From: Knufia peltigerae
Lineage: Eukaryota; Ascomycota; Eurotiomycetes; Chaetothyriales; Trichomeriaceae
DNA: 64,000 nt
Direction: 5' to 3'
Assembly: GCA_030247855.1 (NCBI GenBank)
Contig: JAPDRN010000023.1
Location: 62,001-126,000 of the forward strand
In this document: piece by piece, positions 32,728 through 45,000 of the stretch
How the letters are laid out: the number at the start of each line of letters is the position of its first letter
How positions within the stretch are numbered: position 1 is the first letter of the stretch
The notes under the pieces: model-generated
Told to the model about the DNA's origin: nothing
Database searches by the model: none
Seen by the model: the letters and a program-made list of their open reading frames with translations, nothing else
Position numbers and translations under genes: made by a program

Positions 32728-33395
32728 ACTGCATCTTCGAACGGTATTGTAGGTAAGCAATTGATACAAGATTCAAGACTATAATCGGTGATATGTTTTC
32801 AATGCCAATATTCGACATGCGAGGTAAACATTCCAGCAACAATGCTGCGCGTTAGAAGGCGCAGTTGACTTTGGTAAATAGCGGGCGCCACAAGCGCCTA
32901 GTGAGCCCGAGAGCAGCAGCGCTTGCGTTGCGGGGTGAGAAGCAGCAGTCTTTTAACTAGGCGAGGTTGACAGTTCCTCGCTAGAGATGTGACATGAACC
33001 ATCCAAAATAACAACATCAAGGCATGGCAGCCATGACTGAGCTTAGCCTCTCTGTACAATATCTACTGTACAATCGATCGATGGCGATAGCCGTTGTTTT
33101 CAAAGTGCTTTGTCCACCATTTGGTCAAGTCCCTGGTGTCAAGTTGTCAACTATGCCAAATGCTCTGAAAGGCTTGACTTCAGCCTCGTGTGCCCAGACT
33201 GGCTAGCATAGCCTCGTAATCATCGTCAGCCTATGACATAATGTGGTTTGTGTGCTCAAAATGTCGTGTGCCTGATGGCTTTTCCCCTTCCCTTCTTTAC
33301 CTTCTTCTCGGTCCGACATTTCATTTGAATAGACGCACTAGTAGAGGTCGGACCAGCTGTGACGGTGCAATATTCCTGGACCAATCTCTGCGAAT
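32728..33395. other. Divergent promoter region, inp1 (-) and UsgS-like gene (+)
   Basis: It contains GCGCCTAGTGAGCCC at 32894, a word that also occurs upstream of the CBM48 gene. No gene is seen. Confidence 0.45.
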
Positions 33396-34505
33396 ATGTC
33401 GAACTTCGACCCGAATGCTCTCCTACGCGGAGCTCAGTTGACGTTCGTCGGAGCCCATAGAGCCCTTCAAAACCCAGAGCTTTTTACGACCTCTCACTAC
33501 CGGCAAGCTGCGATTGCCGTATGTGCTGGCCTTGCTATCCGAATCATCATCAACATCCCGATCTACGCAGTCAAGTTCCTGCTCTTGGTCCTTTCACTTG
33601 TCATCAATCTCGACCACGAAACATGGGACGATAAACTAGTTGGCGGCTTGGACTTCATCTCCAAATCCGTGCTTCAGATACCATTCTTCCTGATGATGGT
33701 GATGAGCTCGGTAACTCCGACCCTGGACAACCTCTTCATGGACTCCTTGCGATGGGTCGACCAGACATATGTCCAAAAGCACAAATCCGAAGACCCGTCA
33801 ACATTACGAGCCATGTACTATCCTACACTCAAGATGTATTCCACTCACGGAGAACGAGAGAAGAAGGAGAAACGTAGTCTCGTGGACGGCGTCATTCTCA
33901 CAGCTGGCAAATACGCTCGACGAGCGGGCATCTCGCTCGCCATCTACGCCTGTACCTTCTTACCTCTGGTTGGGCCTTTTGTCCTTCCAGCAGCATCTTT
34001 TTACACTTTCAACAAAGCCGTCGGCCCTGTTCCAGCGGGCATTGTGTTCGCGACCGGTCTCATCTTACCCAAGCATTACATGGTATCATTTTTACAAACG
34101 TATTTTTCAAGCAGAAGCCTTATGTCCCGGCTTCTGGAACCGTACTTCCACCGTATTCACTTCACCAAGCAACAGAAGAAGGTGTGGTTTATCGATCGAA
34201 GTGGTGTGCTGTTTGGATTCAGTGCTGCTTTTGCAGTCATGGTGAAGGTGCCTCTCTTTGGCGTGCTGATATATGGTGTTGCGGAAGCAAGTACGGCATA
34301 TCTCATCACCAAGATCACTGAACCACCGCCACCACCGGGAGAGAGCGCGGAGGCATTCATCGAAAGTGAGGTCCGATGGAAGAATAAGCACCAGTTTCTC
34401 GATCTACCTTTTGACAAGTTGGACGAATTCAATGCCAAAATGACTGGGGCCGAGAATATTGGGAGGGCACCAACCCCAGAAACACCGAGGAGAAAGTTCA
34501 CCTAA
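33396..34505 (+). CDS. UsgS-like multi-pass membrane protein
   Basis: Intronless, 369 residues. At least five or six hydrophobic segments are visible: IIINIPIYAVKFLLLVLSLVI, IPFFLMMVMSSV, LAIYACTFLPLVGPFVLPAAS, AGIVFATGLILP, GFSAAFAVMVKV and FGVLIYGVAEAS. The N-terminus MSNFDPNALLRGAQLTFVGAHRALQNP and the overall plan match a conserved fungal family that I recall being annotated as transmembrane protein UsgS; it may be a distant relative of yeast Rrt8/Lds proteins. The C-terminus is soluble, with Pro-rich PPPPPG. Function is unknown, and the name comes from memory of annotations. Confidence 0.7.
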   Translation: MSNFDPNALLRGAQLTFVGAHRALQNPELFTTSHYRQAAIAVCAGLAIRIIINIPIYAVKFLLLVLSLVINLDHETWDDKLVGGLDFISKSVLQIPFFLMMVMSSVTPTLDNLFMDSLRWVDQTYVQKHKSEDPSTLRAMYYPTLKMYSTHGEREKKEKRSLVDGVILTAGKYARRAGISLAIYACTFLPLVGPFVLPAASFYTFNKAVGPVPAGIVFATGLILPKHYMVSFLQTYFSSRSLMSRLLEPYFHRIHFTKQQKKVWFIDRSGVLFGFSAAFAVMVKVPLFGVLIYGVAEASTAYLITKITEPPPPPGESAEAFIESEVRWKNKHQFLDLPFDKLDEFNAKMTGAENIGRAPTPETPRRKFT

Positions 34506-34756
34506 CGAAGTAAAAACGCAGTGTCAAGGTTGTGGGAAGGCTAGCAAGTATCGTTCATCATCTTACAGTTTTGATGTTGACGTACCGTTAGTTTCAATGG
34601 GGTCTGCTTCCAGACTTGCTTGGCCAGGAATACCCCGTAAACATAGCAGAGTCCCATGATGGCACTGGCATCTCTAATATTTCTATACAAATGGCACACT
34701 CAGTTGCTTAGATATGCCGATTATGATAATTGAAGCTCATTTCACGGACGTTTGAT

Positions 34757-35800
34757 TTATTTATAGTCGTAGAAACCCTTCCCACTCTTCTTGCCCAACC
34801 AACCAGCATCCACATATTGCCGCAACAATACACTTGGTCTATACTTGCTGTCACCCAGCCCAGCATGTAGTGTCTCCATGATGGCCAGACAGGTATCCAG
34901 ACCAATGAAATCAGCCAGTGTCAACGGGCCCATGGGCACATTTGTTCCGGTTTTCATGATGTTATCAATGTCTTCTTTGGTTCCGACACCTGTCTCAAGA
35001 CAGATGATTGCCTCGTTGATATATGGCATGAGGATTCTGTTCGCAAGAAAGCCGGGGCTGTCCACCGATACTGAAGCCACTTTGCCCATCTTTTCGCAGA
35101 ATGCGATCGCTGCCGCTTGGGTTTCTGGAGAAGTTTGCAGGCCCGAGATGATTTCCACACCTTTTTGAACCGGGACCGGGTTCATGAAATGTGTTGACAC
35201 CACCCGAGAGGATGCTGATGTGTCTGTGGGATCTTTCGACGTTGCTCGTGCGATTCGTGTGATGCTGATACTTGAGGTGTTCGTGGCCAGTATAGCGTGT
35301 TTGGGGCAAACTTGGGCCAGTTCGGCGAAGATCTTCTCCTTCAAGGACGGGATTTCCGGCACAGCTTCAATAACCATATCAACATCAGAGAGATCTGACA
35401 TTTGTGTGGTGGGCTTTAACCGATCTCTTGTAGCCTTTGCAATCTCTTCGCTGATTTTCTGTTTCGATACGTCCTTTGCCAAAAGTTTGTCGGCGAAAGC
35501 CATGCCCTTGTCGAGCGAAGCCTGCGAATTATCGACCAAGGTAACCGGGACTTGGGCTTTTTGGGCTGCGACGAGGGCAATCCCAAGACCCTAGTATGGT
35601 GGTCAGTGACGGCGTCTTGTGAAGCGGGATGTGGTTCAGCCTACCATTTGTCCAGCACCGATCACACCAAGCTTCTTTACCTCGAATTGTGTCGAGGGTG
35701 TGCTTGAGAATTGGCGGCTCAATGCGGACAGCCTCTGAGAGGCACCCGCTGACTGGGAGGACGACATTAGGCGGGACGACAACTTCGTTAACGAGGCCAT
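34757..35800 (-). CDS. Mitochondrial 3-hydroxyacyl-CoA (3-hydroxybutyryl-CoA) dehydrogenase
   Basis: Two exons: 35645-35800 and 34757-35590, 329 residues. The intron (GTAGGC...ACTAG, with ACTGAC) splits the NAD motif KKLGVIGAGQM / GLGIALVAAQ. The family motifs are all present: NTSSISITRIA, the catalytic-His region STHFMNPVPVQKGVEII, DSPGFLANRILMPYINEA and the closing GKKSGKGFYDYK. The enzyme oxidises 3-hydroxyacyl-CoA to 3-ketoacyl-CoA in beta-oxidation. The ATG at 35800 begins a Ser/Arg-rich mitochondrial presequence (MASLTKLSSRLMSSSQS, RQFSSTPS). An upstream in-frame ATG at 35932 would add 44 basic residues and cannot be excluded. The protein ends without a peroxisomal signal. Confidence 0.9.
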
Positions 35801-36207
35801 GAGCGCGACGTTGAAGGAGAGGGTTTTGTATAGGGAACTTCTTTGGGCAATATTTTGAGGGCTAGACTGGTTTTGTACGATTTTTCGATACAGAGTACCT
35901 CGCCGCAAGCCGGAGATCGTTCGTAGCCGCATGGGATGTGTATCCTGCCGTAACTAAGCGGGAAGCCGAGGTGCTTCTCGACCAAAGCTCCATGTCGGAA
36001 CCGAAGGTGTCAAGATATATCATTGGTGGGCTGATGACATAAGCAAGCCCATTAGAAGCGTTCTCCAGCCGTGACTATTCCAACGCGTCTTGCTAGAGCA
36101 CGCGTCGCGAAACATTCAAGTCGAGAATTACATGCATGTGCAGACACCATTCCACCATGCGGTTCTGAATGAGCACCAACATGAAATAATCAGCCTTGAA
36201 CGAAAAT
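35801..36207. other. Divergent promoter region, hydroxyacyl-CoA dehydrogenase (-) and tof1 (+)
   Basis: About 400 bases. The alternative ATG of the dehydrogenase (35932) lies in it. No other feature is seen. Confidence 0.5.
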
Positions 36208-39200
36208 ATGGAGGAAGATAATCCTTTCAGCAAGGCTCAAACAGTTCATCCAGAAGTTAGAGCGTATGTTTACAGTCTGGTCAATGCTGTAAGTATAGTC
36301 CATTCATCCCCGAATGCACTCGTTGACGCCGTCTAGCTTGGTGGAAGCAGCACCGACGATGACGGTCGCTACGTGCTCGGTGACGATGCGCTTGCCTGCT
36401 TGCGCGATTTGAAGCGCTGGCTCAAGTTCTATGACGAGAAAAACAACCGCCTAGACGTGGCACGATGTCTCGCAGAAGCCCACCTTGTTGGAGGAGATCT
36501 CATACCAATCCTTGCCTCGTGGCCCGACGATGGCAAGGCCAACAAATTGAAGGCAAGAGTTGCACTGGCATGTCTGGAATTGCTGGTACCATTGACCTGG
36601 CCGTTGGAAACAGGAGGAGAAATGACTGCGAACCACCATCGGCATACACCATATCTCCAACAGGCTCAGGTGTTATACAAGGCTGGCATTCTCGGCTGCG
36701 ATACTAGTAGTATCCTTCGCCAGGTCATACGTATAGGTTTGCCTTCGATTGCTGTTGCTAGAGACGAGAGGACAAGTCGAGACGATGGTATCCTCAAACT
36801 CATGCTTTATTTCTTAAGAAATCTAGCAGTCATCCAACAGCTCCCGAATCTGCCAAGTCAGGGTCTGGATTCAGAAGTCTCTCGCTCTGCAACAATAGAG
36901 GCGTTTCGTGATCAGGATGTGTTTGCCCTTCTTTTGACAATCTGTTCGAACATGGGCGAAGACTTCAACCTTCAGGATGTAATCGTGCTAGACATCATCT
37001 TCAACCTCATTAAAGGCGTCGATCCGAAGCGATTGTGGATGACAGAACAAGAGCGAAAGGGTCACGGCATCACTGAGCTAGGAGCAGCATTGGCGCTCGA
37101 AGATAGCCAAACAAGAGGCGCAAAACGACACCAATGGAGTCGACACGGCCGGTTTGGTACCATGATCTGGGTTAAGCGTGAGGATCAAAAAATGTCTGCT
37201 GTTTCTGGGCAGGACAATCTGAAGAATGACCAGCAAGCCTTCTTCAACATGGACAAATCGAAGAAGTGGAACAAACCACAGCAGAAACGCAAAGACATTG
37301 AACACACTATCCATGATTTCGATCATACCACTCGACTTACAGACTCAGCTGCCGAAAAGCTTCGCAACTTTGTCGAGGAATTTCTAGATTCCGGCTTCAA
37401 TCCATTCTTTACTCATCTCAGAAAAGCTATCGAGAGGGAAGCAGAACGTCTCACAGATGTCAACTACCGCCAATTCTTCTACACCGTGGCATGGTTCCTC
37501 GATGCGGAACGAAGCCGTAGAGAGAGACAGAAGAAGGAAAACAAGCCCGACAAGGTCCGCACAGATTTCGAAGATGAGAGCTATTCGCTTGTGGCAGCTG
37601 TGCTGAACCAGGAAACATTCATTATGCTTAATCGCTTCATGCAACTCTCTCTGGACAACAAAGAAGCTCAGGATCTCAACGCAAGCATGCGCTGCTTTAC
37701 GCAAATTCTTCTTACCGTTCAGGAAATGGCACAGAGTCCAGTTGAAGAAGACCAAGAGATTGCCGACAACATCCAGAATCGAATATTCTACGAAGAGACA
37801 ACACATGACAGAATTGTCAGAATCCTGCGAGAATATAAGGATCAAGGGTTTGGATACCTTGACGCCTGCACTGAGCTATCTCACGTATTCCTGCGGATGT
37901 TGGAGAGATACTCCAAAGAAAACGTTGACTTACAGATACGATCCAGACGTAGGGCCAAGAAGAAGCATAAAGAAGTCCAAAGACAAGCGGCGCAGACTGG
38001 GGCTGATCTAGGTGCGGAAGACGAAAACTCAGAAAATGAAGATATAGCAGATGTGGTTCAAGTCGCCAAAGAACGCAAGTTCGACTTCCATCGGTTCGCA
38101 GCGAAGTTTTCCACCCAAGCATCAGTCAATACCTTTGTTGCCTTAACGGCATTCTACAAGGATCTCAGCACTAAACAACTTAAGAGGGCGCATCGTTTCT
38201 TTTATCGAGTGGCCTTCAAGCAGGATTTGGGTCTGCTGCTTTATCGCGTCGATATCATTGCATTGTTTTACAAGATGATGAATGGCCCCGATGGTCTCGA
38301 ATCAAAGCACCCCATGTTCAAGGAATGGTCAGAATTTACGAAACAGCTATTCAGAAAGATGTTCAAAAAGATTGAGCAACGACCCGAGTTAATTGTCGAG
38401 ATGCTCTTCAGCAAAATAAACTCGACACTACATTATCTAGAATTCGGGCAAGAGAAGCAGACAATTTCAGCAACTCGCGCCCCGGCAGACTTAGAGATCC
38501 GACCCGCCCTCGGGAGAGATGTCAAAGAGCAGATTGGAATCGTCGTGACTGTCTTGCTGAAAGATGGAAAAGATGATCTTATTCAATGGGTCAAACACGT
38601 GCTTGGAAAGGCACATGACGAGAGACATGCATGGGAAGCAGAGGCAGAAGCCCGTAAGGGAGTGTCCACCGAACCTGCTGAGGAGCAGCCTGAGGCTCCT
38701 TCTGGGGAAGTTAACATCGGTCAGCCACCTATCGTTACTGTCCGCCCAGCCTCTGAAGATATCAAAACAGCCATGTTCAAGAATGGACGGCTACGATTGT
38801 TAATGACTCTTGTCGGCTTCGAACGACTTGGAGATGAAGATGTGCTCGGCGCAACGTGGATTATACCGTCGAGTGTGAACTCACAGGGTTTGGCAGAGTC
38901 GAAAGAAGCTATTGTACATTACGAGCAAATGCCCTGGCAAGCAGAAAATGCACATGAAGATGCCGAGGACATGATACGTAGGAAAGCTAAAGCCAGGAAA
39001 GGCAATGAGGATGACGAGGAAGCTCCCCGCGATACCTTTATCGACGATTCGGAGGGCGAAGAAGAATTTTTGTTCCCTGACAACCCTCGCAAGAAGAGGT
39101 CTAAGGACATTCTGAAAGAGCTTAAAGCGAGTCGGAAGAGAAAGCGCGGGTCGGATGATGATGATGATGAAGACGAGCTCGACGAAGAAGCTGCAGCACG

Positions 39201-39801
39201 GAGAAGAGCTGCTCGTGAAGCCGCTGCCAGGGAAAGACGACTCAAGATCAAGAGCGAGGCTTATATCAGAGACAGCGATGATGAAAGTGACGTGGAGAGA
39301 GACCGAATCTTTTTCGAGCGTGAGGAGGAGTTGCGCAAGAAGACGGCGGAAGATCACCTTCGCAAACAAGCGGCGTTCGTCAATGAGCAATCCACCAAAG
39401 CCAAGGGCAAAGGCAAACGCAAGGTAACGATACCTACGTTGCCACAAACCCAGGGAACCACACAAGAGAGCGACGATGATATTTTGATGGGTGGTATGGA
39501 CGATGAGCCCGACCAAACCGCATCTTCGCAGCCTCAGAGGAGGTCTGATACCGAAGCTGAAAGTGAGGAAGAAGAAACGCCTCTGTCATCGCAGAGTTCC
39601 GCGACAGTTAAAGGCGTCGGGCTTCAAAAGAGTGTCCTTCAGGAGATATCACAACCAAGGGCAACTTCAAGAGCTGCTTCAGCAAAGGTTGGTGGCGGCA
39701 GTCTGGACGATGAGAGCGATGTTGATGAGGAGATTGTTCCAGCTGGAAGACAACAGAGGGTTAGGGGTGGTTTTATTATCGACAGCGACGATGATGAGTA
39801 G
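36208..39801 (+). CDS. tof1: Tof1/Swi1 (Timeless family) replication fork protection protein
   Basis: Two exons: 36208-36288 (MEEDNPFSKAQTVHPEVRA...) and 36337-39801, 1181 residues; the 48-base intron starts GTAAGT. The Timeless domain occupies the N-terminal half (ALACLRDLKRWLKFYDEKNN, LVPLTWPLE, VIRIGLPSIAVARDERTSRD, LKLMLYFLRNLAVIQQ). The middle keeps TIM features such as FHRFAAKFSTQASVN. The C-terminal third is highly charged, with acidic runs such as SDDDDDEDELDEE and a final GGFIIDSDDDE. With Csm3 (Tipin) these proteins travel with the fork, hold it at barriers and signal to the S-phase checkpoint. A GAT triplet run near 39154-39170 encodes one Asp tract. Confidence 0.93.
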
Positions 39802-40158
39802 GGTATAAAATAAGTTAACGACACCGCTCTATTAACGATCATGCAAATATCACAGTCGAGGTCTCTTGAGGTCGAGAGGGTTTGTTAACAACTATTAGTG
39901 GTTTTTTGAAATTTGCTGCCTCCACCAATTCGTAGTATGTGACAACAAGCTGAAGCCATCGGCGCCCTCCGACGACCGTTTCCGGTCACGCTCTATTCGC
40001 TGCCCAACACTTGCTTTCCTCTCTCTCGCATTCTGATAAGAGCTTGTTCGTCACTTCTGACATCCTTATAGATTTCTTCTTCTTTCAGCCGTTGTTGCTG
40101 TTGCTCAATTTTTGTTCCGTCTCGGTCTGCCCATTGCTCGTGGTTCTGTGGATATAGA
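39802..40158. other. Intergenic region, tof1 to guanine deaminase
   Basis: About 350 bases; tof1 3' flank followed by a CT-rich leader. Nothing else is seen. Confidence 0.5.
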
Positions 40159-41628
40159 ATGGCACAGGAAATCATTTATTTCGGCCGGTTTGTTTCGACA
40201 CCAACACCTGACGAACTTCAAATTCGGACAGGGGCTGTTCTTGTCGATAGCAGCGATGGAAAGGGAATAATACAGAAAGCAGACTGGACCGTTGCTAGCC
40301 CTGATGATGCTATTACCAAATTCGGAGTCAAGGCGCCTGTGGTAATAGCCAAGGAGAATGGCTTTTTCTTTCCTGGGTTTATAGGCAAGTCTCGATGCAC
40401 GAGGTTGGTGCTGGGTAGAGTTGCTAATGATTGTATAGACACTCATATACACGCCTCGCAGTATCCTAATGCTGGAATCTTCGGAAAGTCGACGCTCTTG
40501 GACTGGCTCACCACATACACATTCCCTCTGGAGTCTTCCTACGGCAATGTCAAGTCTCCCATGTACAAGGACGCCGTCGAGCCTCCAGATCCGCTCACCC
40601 GGGCGAACAAGGTGTATAACAGGCTCATCAATCGTACTTTAGCCAATGGTACGACTACCGCTTCGTATTATGCCACTATCCATCTGGAAGCGACCAATTT
40701 GCTCGCACAAATTGCCTTCCAGAAAGGTCAACGAGCATATATTGGGCGTGTGTGCATGGACAGGCCGGAGACATGTCCAGATTACTACCGAGACGAAAGC
40801 ACCGAAGAGACAATAACGAACACGAAGGCGAGCATCAAATTTTGCAGAGAGCTTGACCCTTCTGGTGAACTTTTAGCACACATTATCACGCCAAGGTTCG
40901 CACCTAGTTGTCTACCAGAGACCTTGAGTCAACTCGGCGCACTGGCGAAGGATGAGGACCTCAGGGTACAGACTCATATATCTGAAAACCTGAACGAGGT
41001 CGAGCTGGTCCGCGAGTTGTTTCCCGATCAAAAGAGCTATGCTGACGTCTACGATCATCATGGACTGTTGACGGCCAAGACCATTCTAGCACACGCTGTA
41101 CATCTCAGCAAGGAGGAGATGCGGCTGGTCAAGCAACGGAACTCGAAGATCAGCCACTGTCCGGCTAGCAACAGTGCTTTGGGAAGCGGCTTCTGTCCAG
41201 TGCGGCAGATGTTGGATGAAGGACTCGAAGTTGGTCTTGGTACCGACGTCAGCGGAGGATACAGCCCCAGCATTCTCGACGCGGCGAGAAATGCTTGCAT
41301 CGTGAGCAGGCACGTGGGTCATCTAAACAATGGAGACAGCAAATATAACCTCGGGGTGTCCGAGGCGTTATGGCTTGGTACAATGGGTGGAGCAAAGGTC
41401 GTGGGAATGGAAGGGCGTCTCGGTGGATTTGAGGAGGGCATGCTCTGGGATGTACAAGAGATCAACTTGGGTGAGGTCGGCGAGGATGGTCAAGGCGAAG
41501 ACACCGGTGTAGATATATTCGGATGGGAGCGTTGGGATGATCGGGTTGCCAAATGGCTGTGGAATGGTGATGAGAGGACGGTAGGGCGAGTATGGGTTGG
41601 AGGGAGACTGGTGCATGAGCGGCGATGA
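40159..41628 (+). CDS. gud1: Guanine deaminase
   Basis: Two exons: 40159-40384 and 40439-41628, 471 residues when spliced. The intron is GC-AG (GCAAGT...TATAG, branch TGCTAAT), 54 bases, in frame and stop-free. Removing it restores the invariant GFI-DTHIHASQYPN. Metal ligands are complete: HIH, the His in VQTHISENLNE, the His in ILAHAVHL and the Asp in GTDVSGGYSPS. The enzyme converts guanine to xanthine and ammonia in purine salvage or nitrogen acquisition. Zinc-site residues SHCPASNSALGSGFCPV are typical. Near the C-terminus a short Glu/Gly/Asp-rich stretch (GEVGEDGQGEDTG) is likely a loop insertion. Confidence 0.92.
   Translation: MAQEIIYFGRFVSTPTPDELQIRTGAVLVDSSDGKGIIQKADWTVASPDDAITKFGVKAPVVIAKENGFFFPGFIGKSRCTRLVLGRVANDCIDTHIHASQYPNAGIFGKSTLLDWLTTYTFPLESSYGNVKSPMYKDAVEPPDPLTRANKVYNRLINRTLANGTTTASYYATIHLEATNLLAQIAFQKGQRAYIGRVCMDRPETCPDYYRDESTEETITNTKASIKFCRELDPSGELLAHIITPRFAPSCLPETLSQLGALAKDEDLRVQTHISENLNEVELVRELFPDQKSYADVYDHHGLLTAKTILAHAVHLSKEEMRLVKQRNSKISHCPASNSALGSGFCPVRQMLDEGLEVGLGTDVSGGYSPSILDAARNACIVSRHVGHLNNGDSKYNLGVSEALWLGTMGGAKVVGMEGRLGGFEEGMLWDVQEINLGEVGEDGQGEDTGVDIFGWERWDDRVAKWLWNGDERTVGRVWVGGRLVHERR
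40385..40438 (+). other. GC-AG intron in the guanine deaminase gene
   Basis: The donor GCAAGT after ...TTTATAG matches the donor consensus except C for T at +2. The branch TGCTAAT lies 11-17 bases before the acceptor. The length is 54 bases, a multiple of three without stop. Retention would insert 18 residues directly before the HIH metal motif. Confidence 0.8.
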
Positions 41629-42000
41629 TGACTTCCCTACCCTATCAACATTGATGCTGTGCTAAGAGTAGAGCATGTGTTAGGTGCTTTGGAATACAAA
41701 CGATTCGAGGCAGCTTTACGGAGTACTCGTACTCGCACTCCGATCATAGTAGACGTAGACGAGGCTGTGAATTGGCTGGCTTAGGTAAATAATCAGTAAC
41801 AGCCTCGGATATCGCCTCCGCATTATTCTCGAGGATCGAGTTCATGTGTTTTCACGTGGAGTATTCGCCCGTCAACAATGGCTGCACGCTTTCTTCCCTA
41901 GTTTTCAACGACTACACACTACTATGCTGTACTGTGTGGATTCTGCAAGCTAAGCAGTTACAGCGATGAACGGTCCTTGTGACCTGCATATTTCCTCACA
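41629..42000. other. Intergenic region, guanine deaminase to nte1
   Basis: It has a strong TACGGAGTACTCGTACTCG element at 41717-41735, continuing to CACTCCG at 41742. No gene is seen. Confidence 0.5.
41717..41742. repeat. TACGGAGTACTCGTACTCG element
   Basis: Both dispersed intergenic words are fused here, in the gap before nte1. Confidence 0.6.
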
Positions 42001-45000
42001 ATGTCCTCTCCGGCATCGTCGATGGGCGCGTATACGTCTTCCTCCCTCCCCACGCTATCCGCCTCCATGAAATCGGTGGGACAACAAGTTGCTGGCAGAG
42101 GCTCATCCTCGGGCTTCAGTCGTGCTATTGTGGGAGCTGTTACCTTTATACCAGGTGCTTTGTTCTGGCTCATTACGTTCACGACAATCACCTTACCAAC
42201 ATGGTTGTTTACACTGTTCTCCATGAGCCTGACTTTCACCATGAACTTCACCACTTTGTAAGCAGGAAGGTCTCCGAACACGATGCTCAGCTAACATGTG
42301 GTATGTAGGCTCTTGATCGCCCTACTCATTGTCTCGACCATCAGCTGGTTCATTCGCTATCGTTTCCTCAATGTCTACACTCGCCTGCCACAGGAGCCCC
42401 AGAGAAAAGAGCCGCAGATAGATCTATTTCCAGACACACAAGAAGGGGATTCGAAGCCAGGGCTGTCAAACTACCTTGATGAATTTTTGAGCGCGATCAA
42501 GGTGTTTGGATACTTGGAAAGACCGGTCTTCCATGAGTTGACCAGGACAATGCAGACTAGAAAGCTCATTGCTGGGGAAACGCTGCTGCTCGAGGAAGAG
42601 AAGGGCTTTTGCCTGGTTGTGGACGGTCTTGTCCAGATCTTTGTCAAGTCGTTGAGAGACGCTTCTGAGGGCAATACTGAGCAAATAGACCTCTTTGGCG
42701 AAGAAGAGGGGTACCATGAAGGTAATCAAGGATACCAATTGCTTACAGAAGTCAAGAACGGAGCGTCCATGTCCTCCCTCTTTTCCATCTTGTCACTCTT
42801 CACCGAAGACGTAAAGCTACGACACGACGACCGCAACCCTGCTGCTCCAGTCTTCCATAATAACACCTCTCATACACCCGAGTCAGACATCGCTAGCCCT
42901 GCAACCCAGCCTTCGACGCCAGCCGCGGCACTTTCTGGACCCCAAGGCCATATGCATAGACAAAGACTGCCTGCGGTTCCTCCATTGACTCTTGAGCCTC
43001 CCTTTGACGAGCGCGAATATCCAACGCCTGGAGCGAATACAAGGAAGGCCGCGTCAGCACACCCTGATATCGTTGCCCGAGCTACAGTGGACACTACAAT
43101 CGCAATCATCCCAGCAAGCGCCTTTCGCCGATTGACGAGAGTGTATCCCAAAGCCACGGCTCACATAGTCCAAGTGATCTTGACACGGCTGCATCGAGTA
43201 ACATTGTCTACCGCTCATCAGTACTTGGGACTGACTTCGGAAGTTTTGCAAATTGAGAAGTCGATGAACAGGTTCACGAGCTTCGATCTGCCCAACCATC
43301 TGCGAGGAGCTGCCCTCGACAGGTTGAAAGACAAGTTCAACAAAGAACGGGATCGCATTGGCCCGGAAGAGCTGACTAAAGGGATCGCCTTGCACAATCC
43401 CTCTGTAAACCGGCGAAGATCATCAAGCGGGCTACGAAGGGAAGCTGCCATTGCTGCCAGAGCGGCTGCTGCTCGTGGAGCTCCACTGGCAATGACGCCG
43501 AATGTCACGCGTCCTGTACTGGGTGATAGAAATGTTAGTTCTGGGGATCTTCACGGGAGCTCAAGACCTAGCCAGAGACCGATCAGCATGCACATTCGAT
43601 CTACTTCCAACTGGACGGGCATGGGTGCCCCGGAACCCTCGAAGTTGGATCTAAGTAGTCCTCTGGGGGGCCGCGAGCAGGCCTACTTTTCTCCATTCGG
43701 CAATGACATGCCGCATCGACAAGATTCTGTGGCCGAAGATGGCTTATTTAGAGAATCTGTCTTGGAATGCATGGCCAAGGCACTCGGTCTCAACGAGCCC
43801 ATTAATCAGTCGTTGAGACGCGGACCTGCGTCTGTCGAACAGAGCCCACGTCTTGTTTCGTACGACGCAAGAAGGCAAACTGCAATTTTCAACAACGCAT
43901 TCGGGTTCATCGACGCGTTTGATGAGCTAGGCGACGGTGATTCTGAGTCAGTATCCACGTCGATGACTAGCGTCAACGGCCTGCAGGGTCAATCTTTGCA
44001 TGACGAATTAATCGATGATGTGGAAATTGTCTTCTTTCCCAAAGGATCAGTTCTAGTTGAGCAGGGTGAGAGAAACCCTGGTCTTTACTACGTTATTGAC
44101 GGATTCCTGGACGTCAGTATCCCAGTCGAAGAGAAGGAGGAAAGGAAAATGGCATATTCCTCAAGAGCTAGCGCAAATGGCCATGACGAGCCATTCCCCC
44201 GACTACGACGCACAAAAACGTCGACTTCCCGGGCTTCGTCGATGCCCGGTGGCCCCGGTCACTCTCGAGAAGGGAAGCGGATGGTCCAAAAGTCGCTCTT
44301 CCTGGTTAAACCTGGAGGCATCGCAGGGTACATCGGAACTTTATCATCTTACCGTTCCTTTACAGATGTCACGGCCAAGACGGATGTGTATGTTGGCTTT
44401 CTGCCTCGTGCAGCTCTGGAACGTGTTGCAGAGAAATATCCTATTGTTCTTTTGACGATGGCTAAGCGGTTGACGAGTCTACTCCCCCGTCTCATCCTTC
44501 ACATCGACTTCGCCTTGGAATGGGTGCAAGTTGACGCGGGCCAAGTCATACATCATCAAGGAGATGAGAGTGATGCCATTTATATCGTTCTAAACGGTCG
44601 ACTGAGAGCAGTCCGCGAAGCTGAGAGTGGAAATATGCGGGTTGCAGGAGAATATGGCCAGGGTGAAAGCATCGGAGAGCTGGAAGTCATGACAGATGCG
44701 ACCAGACCGGCAACGCTGCATGCAATACGAGACACGGAACTCACCAAATTTCCGAGGAGCTTGTTCAACAGTCTTGCTCAGGAACATCCGACAATAACAA
44801 TACAAATATCAAAGCTGATTGCTCAACGAATGCGAGCATTGGTAGAAGCTCCCTTGACGGAGAAGGGCCAGGAGAGAAAGAAAGCAGCCGTGGGCGAGAC
44901 TCAGACGTCGAATTACAATCTACGGACCATAGCAGTGCTGCCAATCACTACTGGAGTGCCCGTGATCGAATTCGGCAATCGACTGTTGGCAGCCCTGAGT

